Below are positions 39,301 through 49,063 of a stretch of 64,000 bases of DNA, one piece after another. Origin of the DNA: Tachypleus tridentatus (lineage: Eukaryota; Arthropoda; Merostomata; Xiphosura; Limulidae); contig NW_027467782.1 in assembly GCF_004210375.1 (NCBI RefSeq), positions 33,717,771-33,781,770 on the forward strand, in the 5' to 3' direction. The notes below the pieces were generated by a model that was given only the letters and a program-made list of their open reading frames with translations, made no database searches and was not told the origin of the DNA. Made by a program: the position numbers and the translations under genes. Numbering within the stretch: position 1 is the stretch's first letter; every line of letters begins with the position of its first letter.

Positions 39301-42300
39301 TATGTCTAGTTGTAACTTTACAACATCTTGAATCTATCTCTGTTCTGATTACTAGTGTTAGTATATGTCTAGTTGTAACTTTACAACATCTTGAATCTAT
39401 CTCTGTTCTGATTACTAGTGTTAGTATATGTCTAGTTGTAACTTTACAACATCTTGAATCTATCTCTGTTCTGATTACTAGTGTTAGTATATGTCTAGTT
39501 GTAACTTTACAACATCTTGAATCTATCTCTGTTCTGATTACTAGTGTTAGTATATGTCTAGTTGTAACTTTACAACATCTTGAATCTATCTCTGTTCTGA
39601 TTACTAGTGTTAGTATATGTCTAGTTGTAACTTTACAACATCTTGAATCTATCTCTGTTCTGATTACTAGTGTTAGTATATGTCTAGTTGTAACTTTACA
39701 ACATCTTGAATCTATCTCTGTTCTGATTACTAGTGTTAGTATATGTCTAGTTGTAACTTTACAACATCTTGAATCTATCTCTGTTCTGATTACTAGTGTT
39801 AGTATATGTCTAGTTGTAACTTTACAACATCTTGAATCTATCTCTGTTCTGATTACTAGTGTTAGTATATGTCTAGTTGTAACTTTACAACATCTTGAAT
39901 CTATCTCTGTTCTGATTACTAGTGTTAGTATATGTCTAGTTGTAACTTTACAACATCTTGAATCTATCTCTGTTCTGATTACTAGTGTTAGTATATGTCT
40001 AGTTGTAACTTTACAACATCTTGAATCTATCTCTGTTCTGATTACTAGTGTTAGTATATGTCTAGTTGTAACTTTACAACATCTTGAATCTATCTCTGTT
40101 CTGATTACTAGTGTTAGTATATGTCTAGTTGTAACTTTACAACATCTTGAATCTATCTCTGTTCTGATTACTAGTGTTAGTATATGTCTAGTTGTAACTT
40201 TACAACATCTTGAATCTATCTCTGTTCTGATTACTAGTGTTAGTATATGTCTAGTTGTAACTTTACAACATCTTGAATCTATCTCTGTTCTGATTACTAG
40301 TGTTAGTATATGTCTAGTTGTAACTTTACAACATCTTGAATCTATCTCTGTTCTGATTACTAGTGTTAGTATATGTCTAGTTGTAACTTTACAACATCTT
40401 GAATCTATCTCTGTTCTGATTACTAGTGTTAGTATATGTCTAGTTGTAACTTTACAACATCTTGAATCTATCTCTGTTCTGATTACTAGTGTTAGTATAT
40501 GTCTAGTTGTAACTTTACAACATCTTGAATCTATCTCTGTTCTGATTACTAGTGTTAGTATATGTCTAGTTGTAACTTTACAACATCTTGAATCTATCTC
40601 TGTTCTGATTACTAGTGTTAGTATATGTCTAGTTGTAACTTTACAACATCTTGAATCTATCTCTGTTCTGATTACTAGTGTTAGTATATGTCTAGTTGTA
40701 ACTTTACAACATCTTGAATCTATCTCTGTTCTGATTACTAGTGTTAGTATATGTCTAGTTGTAACTTTACAACATCTTGAATCTATCTCTGTTCTGATTA
40801 CTAGTGTTAGTATATGTCTAGTTGTAACTTTACAACATCTTGAATCTATCTCTGTTCTGATTACTAGTGTTAGTATATGTCTAGTTGTAACTTTACAACA
40901 TCTTGAATCTATCTCTGTTCTGATTACTAGTGTTAGTATATGTCTAGTTGTAACTTTACAACATCTTGAATCTATCTCTGTTCTGATTACTAGTGTTAGT
41001 ATATGTCTAGTTGTAACTTTACAACATCTTGAATCTATCTCTGTTCTGATTACTAGTGTTAGTATATGTCTAGTTGTAACTTTACAACATCTTGAATCTA
41101 TCTCTGTTCTGATTACTAGTGTTAGTATATGTCTAGTTGTAACTTTACAACATCTTGAATCTATCTCTGTTCTGATTACTAGTGTTAGTATATGTCTAGT
41201 TGTAACTTTACAACATCTTGAATCTATCTCTGTTCTGATTACTAGTGTTAGTATATGTCTAGTTGTAACTTTACAACATCTTGAATCTATCTCTGTTCTG
41301 ATTACTAGTGTTAGTATATGTCTAGTTGTAACTTTACAACATCTTGAATCTATCTCTGTTCTGATTACTAGTGTTAGTATATGTCTAGTTGTAACTTTAC
41401 AACATCTTGAATCTATCTCTGTTCTGATTACTAGTGTTAGTATATGTCTAGTTGTAACTTTACAACATCTTGAATCTATCTCTGTTCTGATTACTAGTGT
41501 TAGTATATGTCTAGTTGTAACTTTACAACATCTTGAATCTATCTCTGTTCTGATTACTAGTGTTAGTATATGTCTAGTTGTAACTTTACAACATCTTGAA
41601 TCTATCTCTGTTCTGATTACTAGTGTTAGTATATGTCTAGTTGTAACTTTACAACATCTTGAATCTATCTCTGTTCTGATTACTAGTGTTAGTATATGTC
41701 TAGTTGTAACTTTACAACATCTTGAATCTATCTCTGTTCTGATTACTAGTGTTAGTATATGTCTAGTTGTAACTTTACAACATCTTGAATCTATCTCTGT
41801 TCTGATTACTAGTGTTAGTATATGTCTAGTTGTAACTTTACAACATCTTGAATCTATCTCTGTTCTGATTACTAGTGTTAGTATATGTCTAGTTGTAACT
41901 TTACAACATCTTGAATCTATCTCTGTTCTGATTACTAGTGTTAGTATATGTCTAGTTGTAACTTTACAACATCTTGAATCTATCTCTGTTCTGATTACTA
42001 GTGTTAGTATATGTCTAGTTGTAACTTTACAACATCTTGAATCTATCTCTGTTCTGATTACTAGTGTTAGTATATGTCTAGTTGTAACTTTACAACATCT
42101 TGAATCTATCTCTGTTCTGATTACTAGTGTTAGTATATGTCTAGTTGTAACTTTACAACATCTTGAATCTATCTCTGTTCTGATTACTAGTGTTAGTATA
42201 TGTCTAGTTGTAACTTTACAACATCTTGAATCTATCTCTGTTCTGATTACTAGTGTTAGTATATGTCTAGTTGTAACTTTACAACATCTTGAATCTATCT

Positions 42301-42558
42301 CTGTTCTGATTACTAGTGTTAGTATATGTCTAGTTGTAACTTTACAACATCTTGAATCTATCTCTGTTCTGATTACTAGTGTTAGTATATGTCTAGTTGT
42401 AACCTTACAACATCTTGAATCTATCTCTGTTCTGATTACTAGTGTTAGTATATGTCTAGTTGTAACTTTACAACATCTTGAATCTATCTCTGTTCTGATT
42501 ACTAGTGTTAGTATATGTCTAGTTGTAACTTTACAACATCTTGAATCTATCTCTGTTC
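21351..42558 (+). repeat. 21.2-kb tandem array, 63-bp unit, about 337 copies
   Basis: The unit is catcttgaatctatctctgt followed by tctgattactagtgttagta and tatgtctagttgtaacttta plus caa: 63 bp, so reading frame is kept. Almost all copies are identical. Exceptions are a few T-to-C changes (near 21916, 26342, 28854, 42403), a 10-bp duplication at 24913-24930, a 6-bp one near 25371, a rearranged unit at 28455-28485, a changed unit near 28881, a 1-bp loss near 33390 and a 6-bp gain near 33890. In one plus-strand frame the unit has no stop and encodes QHLESISVLITS then VSICLVVTL. It begins inside the LINE E endonuclease start. Confidence 0.97.
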
Positions 42559-43816
42559 GTTATCCCTCACTTATCAGTTTTATTTTTCTGTTATTTATCT
42601 TTTCGTTTGCTTACGTCATTTCATTACAACAATTGATTCAAGAGTATTGTTGCATTTCCAACCAATGCGAAGAAAGACAACGATAAAATGGAACCACAAT
42701 ATTCCTGAATATTTGTACACAGTAACTAAAGAGACGAGACTTTAAATTAAGCGGCCGAACTTTGAGAAGAAAGAACAAAATGTTACAGCAAAAAATTACT
42801 CACCTTGCATTCCACTGGTATTTCCACTAGTGCAATTTGTAGGTATAAAGTTTTGTATAAATATTTTAGTTGTATATTCACATAAGGTCATTTTATAAAA
42901 ATGAATTAAGTTCTTGAAATGATAAACAAAAGTCAAACAACTAGTAAGCAATATTCACTTTTCTCTGCAAGCTGTAGGAAGCAAGGAGGTCCTGTTAACT
43001 AACACTACTGTTTTAAAAAGCGTCGTATTAAAAAAATCGGAAAAGGGACTTTTCTAAGAGAAAAATATACGGAAGTTAGTGCAGGGGAAAACTGTTCTGA
43101 TTGCCGTAAGACAAATACGATTTTTGATCTATTAAGTATGGTACCGTTTATTTAAAATTTAACAGTTTTTTAACTGCATTCCTGAAAAGTATTTTTATAA
43201 ATTACATCAATAAAGATATAATCAAACATTCAGATTTAGGACAAGTGAAAGTCGGGTTCTTGTTACGAGGACAGTACTTTAAAATTCTGTTCTTTGATAA
43301 ACAAAGGTTTGTCGTACGTATCGTAGCTATTTGTATAATTGTCTGAATTTAGAATACCAACGTGGAATTTTTTTCACAGATTTTATTTTGCGGTGTCGTT
43401 TAATAGATACTGACACAATGTATTTATTATTTCGGTCATATACGACGTGTCATTTATATAATAGTAAGATTAGAAAATATCACCAAATTAATACCTGATA
43501 TTGGATTTACCAAATAATAATAATCTTCAACGTTACACTGCTGGCCAATATCTTAAGGCCAATGAACATAAAAACAAAATATGCATTTTGCATCGTAAGA
43601 CTAAACGACACATTTGAGTAGAGCTTCGAAAGATGAAAATAAAAAAGGGGAAAGTAAAAATGAAAAACTTTTTATCATTTAATAGAGGAAATGTGAACAG
43701 TATGAAATCAGCCTAAGTAACTAAAGAAGTCCTAAACAGGGTAGGAAACGCCTAACAAGAGGTCTCAGTACTGAGTTGCATGGTCGTCATTGTGAATAAT
43801 TTCAAATATTTCCTTT
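42559..43816. other. Non-coding stretch after the array
   Basis: The array stops abruptly within a unit at 42558. No LINE sequence follows. At 43541, 'acactgctggccaatatctt' resembles the terminal sequence of some Tc1/mariner elements, but no opposite end was found. Confidence 0.5.
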
Positions 43817-44168
43817 TAATACATAGTGGTTAAATTAATTAAATACAGAAGTAGTCACGAAAGGTTATTTAATGATTGAGAAAATTAAACATAACTATTT
43901 AACTCTATAAACAAGGGAAACTCCTGGCTGCAGTACCATGTATGGAAGCGTGATAAACCACGGGAAGGTCTTCTTACCAATTCTAGCTAACCTATACCAA
44001 ATAGAAAGGCCGAACTTACACCAGAAACTGCCCTCGAGGCAGACTGTAATATTGAGTAGGGGAACGTATCTTTGCATTACGCATCGGAAATGCATTGTTT
44101 CTGCATTCTAGACAAGGCTGGATTGTTCATAGCTGCTAGGAACGTGATCGATGTTCACAGATGTCCTA
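43817..44168 (+). repeat. Unclassified direct repeat, copy A
   Basis: From 'ttaatacatagtggttaaattaattaaatacag' to 'gatcgatgttcacagatgtc', the sequence is repeated with many differences at 44478-44830. Shared islands include 'tttaatgattgagaaaa', 'gaaggtcttctt', 'gaggcagactgtaat' and 'ggaatgcattgttt'. No coding potential is shared, so the unit looks like a non-coding repeat of unknown class. Confidence 0.75.
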
Positions 44169-44477
44169 GACATACGCTTCCAAAACTATAGCTCTAATAT
44201 TTTTCTGCTCCTTTATCACTCTTAATTTCTTTTGTTACTCAAGAGCATTACATGCAAAGTAAAAGTTGCTTTGCGTGTAAAATGTTTTTATCACAGAAAT
44301 GAAGACAACAGGTACTACACAATGCTCATCATCCTTTTTGACTTCAACTGACAGCAGAAATGTTTAGAACGTACAATGAGAGTTTACATGTCAGAGACAT
44401 ACACAAGACCTATCGATAAAGTTCTTTTGATGACTTTATGGTAAGTACCCTTATGTCAATCTTTTATCAAACTTCGT

Positions 44478-44847
44478 TTAATACCTGGTGACGGAATTAA
44501 TTAACTACAGATGTAGTGAGGAAAATTTACTTAATGATTGAGAAAATAAAACATGACTATTTAAGTCTATAAACAAGTGCAAAATGATGTCTCCAGTACC
44601 ATTTATGGAACCGTCACAAACCACGAGAAGGTCTTCTTCCCCATTTTAGCTAACCTATACTAAAGAGAAAGGCCCAACTTACACCCTCATCTGCTTAAGA
44701 GGCAGACTGTAATTTTGACTTGGGGCACTTAACTGTGCGTTTAGGCATCGGGAATGCATTGTTTCCGCTTTCGAGGAAAGGGTGAACAGGTGATAGCTTA
44801 AAGGGCCTTGATCGGTGTTCACAGATGTCAATCTTTTATCAACTTCT
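44478..44847 (+). repeat. Unclassified direct repeat, copy B
   Basis: Diverged second copy of 43817-44168 in the same orientation. About 310 unrelated bases separate the two copies. Copy B runs directly into the start of a third, partial copy. Confidence 0.75.
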
Positions 44848-44905
44848 TTTAATATTTAGTCGATGAATACAGAAATAGTCACTAAAAGTTAATTCATTAT
44901 GTAGG
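44848..44905 (+). repeat. Unclassified direct repeat, partial copy C
   Basis: ttaatatttagtcgatgaat followed by 'acagaaatagtcactaaaag' repeats the start of copies A and B, then stops. The head-to-tail order of B and C suggests a once-tandem repeat of about 370 bp. Confidence 0.6.
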
Positions 44906-44946
44906 TGTGGCATGGTTTCATTTCATTCGATAACCATTTAAAACTT

Positions 44947-45040
44947 ATCTATTAATAATAATAATAAAATAATAATTATTTAATAAATAATTAGATAATA
45001 ATAAATATTATCTATTAATAATAATAATAAAAAATCATGT
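44947..45040. repeat. TAA microsatellite block
   Basis: Two blocks of 'tatctattaataataataa' type sequence lie about 60 bp apart, with AT-only sequence between them. Confidence 0.85.
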
Positions 45041-45218
45041 CGTTTCCCTAATTTGGTTTCAGGTACATTTATATTTGTAATTGTACTCGCTTGTTTTTTT
45101 CGGTAATACATATTTCGTGGTTTATTTTCTTTCGCTCCTAACTTATTCATTCTTGTTATATAATTGTAGGTTTTCTGGTGTTTGCTCTATTGTTAATGTT
45201 ATTTTAAATCTGGCAGTT

Positions 45219-45498
45219 GACCCGGCATGGCCAAGCGTGTTAAGGCGTGCGATTCGTAATCTGAGGGTCGCGAGTTCGCATCCCGGTCGCGCCAAACATG
45301 CTCGCCCTTTCAGCCGTGGGGGCGTTATAATGTTACAGTAAATCCCACTATTCATTGGTAAAAGAGTAGCCCAAGAGTTGGCGGTGGGTAGTGATGAATA
45401 GCTGCCTTCCCTTTAATCTTACACTACTAAATTAGGGACGGCTAGCACAGATAGCCCTCGAGTAGCTTTAAGCGAAATTCAAAAAAACAAACAAAACA
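45219..45498 (+). repeat. Full-length SINE, first family
   Basis: It has a head with A box (tggccaagcgtgttaaggcg) and B box (gagttcgcatcccgg), a complete body and an aaaacaaacaaaac tail. No convincing target-site duplication is visible. It shares 'gtgatgaatagctgccttcc' and 'ttaatcttacactactaaat' with the copy at 52693-52959, so these two may belong to one subfamily. Confidence 0.93.
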
Positions 45499-46054
45499 AA
45501 GCTTTATTTTCCTTGGAGTATCCGTTCTTTTCTTAAAACTGGTGTCATGTTGTATGTAATATTAGATGTATGTGTGTATTAGAAGAGATGGATAATATAT
45601 ATTCTTACAAATTTTGTTTATACTTTGAAGAATGTTACAGTAATGTTAAGCTGTTAAGAAAATGTTCTAAATATCAAGGTCCGAAGACGAATTTTTAAGT
45701 TTCTACAGTGGTACGTCTGCAGTTTTATGTCGCTAGAAACCGGATTTCTATACCCATGGTAGCCAATGCACAGATAGACCTTGTATAGAATAGATTGTAA
45801 AATTAAATGCATAATAAAATATAAATTGCTTTATTAAAAGTGGGAATTTAAAAGTTCGTTCTTTGATCTGTATATATATATATATATATAAGTACTTTAA
45901 TTAACTAGAATTCGAAGATATTATTACAGGTTATATAGAAAGCTCAGTCCATCATTTCTTCCCGTTTATCTCTCTAAACATAATGGTTATGAATGAACAT
46001 GTGTACAACACTTTGGACAGTAAGCCATTTATAACTGACCTAATGTCGCTACAT
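45499..46054. other. Non-coding stretch with a short TA microsatellite
   Basis: A (ta)n run lies at about 45872-45890. Nothing else was recognised. Confidence 0.6.
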
Positions 46055-46312
46055 GGCTTAAACATCAAAACTTAATATTTTTCTTTTACTTAGGTCCGTG
46101 TTTTCAATTTTGTTCACAAAATCTACACTGTTTTGGATATGTAATAATGAATTTGTTGTAACAACTGGGGATAGATGTCCCGCTAATTGTTTTGATAATG
46201 TGTTTGTGACAGAACCCACTTGAGATATTATCAGACTCAAAGGACAGTCTTTATGCGTTTTAGACAAACCGTACGTGTAAAGTGTAATGTATTTTAACAT
46301 TACTTAAGTAAT
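46055..46312 (-). mobile_element. Penelope-like element RT fragment
   Basis: The minus strand reads 'LYTYGLSKTHKDCPLSLIIS', then 'GSVTNTLSKQLAGHLSPVV', 'NSVDFVNKI' and 'KILSFDV'. This matches the conserved N-terminal RT motifs of Penelope-like elements (YGLPKIHK, PLRPIVS..GS, LSK.LA, SFDV). Only about 80 residues remain, and no GIY-YIG endonuclease or terminal repeats were found. It is an isolated remnant. Confidence 0.75.
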
Positions 46313-47055
46313 CATCAAGTATATATTATGTGGTCTGTTAGAGTCAGACACCTCTTCAGGTAAGCTTAATTTTCATAAACATGCCCATCCATAAGATGTT
46401 CTAAATTTCTCTCACAAACGATTTTGTTCATAGTAACGATTTAGTTCGTTTTGTCTTACTTTTTCATTACAATATCGTTGTTAAACTTCAATTATTAAGA
46501 AAGAAGTATGGTTAATTTAGAGTAGAAATGCAGAAGCAGGTATCAAAGAAGTGAAAGGAATTATTAGAAGAAACTCAAAATATGGACCCTTAGAGACCAG
46601 TATTAACTATTAAACGGTTTGTTCAGTAGCTATAGCAGAAAGACAAGGGTTAGATAAATAGAAAATATCTAATTCAGCAAAGATGACTTTATGATTAACA
46701 GTGACACTAGATAACATAATGTTATATATTAAACGAGACAAACTGGTTTTGGTAAAGCTGAGGGCAATATATGGGCTGTGAAAATTCAAAATGAATGAAA
46801 GAACAAAATCAGAGAACGATAGGTTATCTTATTCATAGCTAATAACAGTCAAACTAAATGGCTAAGACCCATCTAATCATGACATAAATTAATTGTGTAG
46901 ACTGTTGATACACTTAGGTTAGTTTAACGAATCGGTAAGGTTAACCGATTATAAAGTTAATACAGTAAAGCAAAACTAACAGACTTACAAAAATTCAAGA
47001 ATCATCCAGCTTTAGTTTATAAATGACGACAAAAGAAGATAGTTAATAAATCAGA
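46313..47055. other. AT-rich non-coding stretch
   Basis: Nothing recognised on either strand. Confidence 0.55.
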
Positions 47056-47142
47056 AGTGTTTGTGTGTGTTTTATTATAGCAAAGCCACATAGGGCTATC
47101 TGCTGAGGCCACTGAGAGGAATCGAATCCCTGATTTTAGAGT
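47056..47142 (-). repeat. SINE second family, partial
   Basis: The minus strand has a B-box-like 'gggattcgattcctc' followed by 'cagatagccctatgtggctt' and 'gctataataaaacacacac'. This is the same layout as the copies at 1044-1160 and 15900-16026. The A-box end is not clear. Confidence 0.6.
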
Positions 47143-47765
47143 TAAATCAGAAATGAGATAGATACAATGACATGACGAGAATGAAATGAGTGATAAATAA
47201 AGGAGGAATGAGAATTTGAATAACTTAAAGACATTATGTACGTGTCAAATCACGAGACCAGTGAAACTGATTTGATATGATGTTGATAGAGTTATGAACA
47301 AAACGTTATATTAAGACTACAGGGAAAAAGTTATCAACTAAGAAGATTTTAGTTATTTCTTTTATCGACAACTGGAATGTCATGAACAGATCCATTGGAC
47401 TTACCATCAGCCATCTCATGAACATTGTACCAAATAGAAGAATCATGCACTCTAAAATTGGAACACTAATAGCGATTGGCAGATGTTTCCGAGGAGTTTT
47501 AGTAAGAACAGGAGCTTCTGATCCGTTACTTACTATATGTCATTTTTATTTTTGTGGTGTTAATGTATGTGCGATGTACTTGATATAATCCAGTTAATAA
47601 CTGGATAATATTTCAACTTAAATACTCGGGTATTATAAATATATATGTATGTGTATAAACATATATTAATAAGGGTATTAAATATGGTAATATTGTATTA
47701 CATGAATAAGAAGATAAGAGCTCATTTTTAAAATAAAATTTTAATAATATCCTTTCTTTTTCTCA
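47143..47765. other. AT-rich non-coding stretch
   Basis: Nothing recognised. The 68-residue frame at 47382-47588 has no family likeness. Confidence 0.55.
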
Positions 47766-47962
47766 CGAACTCGTAATCCGAGGGTCGTGGGTTCGAATCC
47801 AGGTCGCACCAAACATGTTCACCCTCCCAGCTGGGGGGGTGTTATAATGTCACGGTCAATCCCACTATTTGTTGGTAAAAGAGCAGCCCAAGAGTTGGCG
47901 GTGGGTGGTGATGACTAGCTGGCTTCCCTCTAGTCTTACACTGCAAAATTAGGAACGGCTAG
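47766..47962 (+). repeat. SINE first family, both ends missing, abutting LINE F
   Basis: It starts at 'cgaactcgtaatccgaggg', inside the head, and ends at 'ggaacggctag', inside the body. Its neighbour on the right is LINE reverse-transcriptase sequence on the opposite strand, with no tail between them. Confidence 0.85.
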
Positions 47963-48783
47963 CTAAGCTGTTGGCGTGTAACTGGGAAGTCGATAAGCCA
48001 GTCGAATGGCAAGATTCTGGGCTTGTTGCAATTTTTTTAAGGTGGTTGAGGGGTGCGTTCGCAGTAATCATGTTGCCGTATTCAATGATCGGCCAAATGT
48101 AAATCTTGTAAATGGTAAGAATCGTTTTAGTTCTACAGCCTTTGGCAATCATACTGATTCTTCTGAAGATTCGTTTGTAGACTTTTGAGAGTATGGTTCT
48201 GAAGTGATCAGTCCAAGTGAGTTTCTTGTTGAACGTGATACCAAGAAATTTAATAGTGGGGGAGAATTTAAACTTAGTCAGTTTGTCTTTAGGGATGGAT
48301 TTGCTTTTTCTCGATATTTTGAGTTTAAAGGTTATAGCCTGAGTTTTAGTTGCATTAAGCACGACCCGCCAGGTGTTAGTTGCACCAAGTAGTAATACTG
48401 TTCAGTGTGAATTGAACTTTAGAGGTGTCCAGTAGGGGTTCGCGTGACGCATTCCATACTGCTATGAGGTCAGCATATCGCGACGCATAGGTGTACTTAA
48501 CTTAAGGAAAAGGGATGTCGTTAACATATACATAAAAGAAGGCTGAGTACTGAACCTTGGGGAACGCCTGTCGAGAGTTGACCAATGTTAATTCTTACTT
48601 CAGCTGTTCTATTGTCTAAAAAGTTAGATATTCATCTTGTTAAGGTGGACGGGAAGTTAAACTGAAGGAGTATAAACTTGAGGTCCTGGTGCCAGACTGA
48701 GTCAAAGGCTTGTTTAACGTCTGAAAATAAGCCCACTGTAGTGTGGTTTTTATTAAATCCTTGTATGATAGATTAAAATAACC
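47963..48783 (-). mobile_element. LINE F: reverse-transcriptase fragment
   Basis: On the minus strand, starting right after the tRNA-Tyr gene, the sequence reads 'GFNKNHTTVGLFSDVKQAF' (RT palm, first catalytic Asp in SDVKQAFDSVWH), then 'LSTGVPQGSVLS' (RT block 4), then the thumb frame at 47949-48362 with 'FLGITFNKKLTWTDHF' and 'TILTIYKIYIWPIIEYG'. The FADD box region is degraded, and stops occur after the GVPQGSVLS block. Endonuclease, ORF1 and 3' end are absent. Confidence 0.85.
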
Positions 48784-48869
48784 TCCCACGAGGCGGATTT
48801 GAACCACCGACCTATGGATAACTATAACCCTCCTACAGTCCACCCCTCTACCAACTGAGCTATCGTCGG
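48784..48869 (-). tRNA. tRNA-Tyr: tRNA-Tyr (GTA anticodon) with a 13-nt intron
   Basis: On the minus strand the sequence folds as a standard tRNA: acceptor CCGACGA with TCGTGGG, D arm GCTCAGTTGGTAGAGG, anticodon stem GTGGA with TCCAT, loop CT-GTA-G, variable AGGTC, T arm GGTGG-TTCAAAT-CCGCC and discriminator A. An intron of 13 nt (gagggttatagtt) sits after the base 3' of the anticodon, where eukaryotic tRNA-Tyr genes usually carry one. A TTTT terminator follows within a few bases. Two pairs are mismatched (third acceptor pair G-G and outer D-stem pair G-G), so it may be a slightly decayed copy. LINE F begins immediately at its 3' end. Confidence 0.88.
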
Positions 48870-49063
48870 ATGTTATAGACTAAACCAACTAGTTTTAACT
48901 GAAAATCGTACTTGACGTCGTTAAGCTCCGCCCAGACCTGACTGAACTTTCAAAAACTGAGCGGTAAACTCTATATAGTCCCTTCAGCTCTCATCTGATG
49001 GAAACTTATGGAAAAGATAACAGACTCTTGTTTGATATAGAAACTAGTAATATTATCAATGAC

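Noticed and set aside
21351-42558. CRISPR array or telomere-type repeat
   Set aside because: Units are contiguous without spacers, and the unit has no resemblance to TTAGG-type telomere repeats.
33375-42686. 3103-residue plus-strand frame as a giant repeat protein gene
   Set aside because: It is the stop-free frame of a noncoding-looking 63-bp satellite; its ATG exists only through a 1-bp loss, and no promoter, splice structure or non-repeat domain is present.
43541-43740. Tc1/mariner MITE suggested by 'acactgctggccaatatctt'
   Set aside because: No matching inverted end or TA duplication could be found on the other side.
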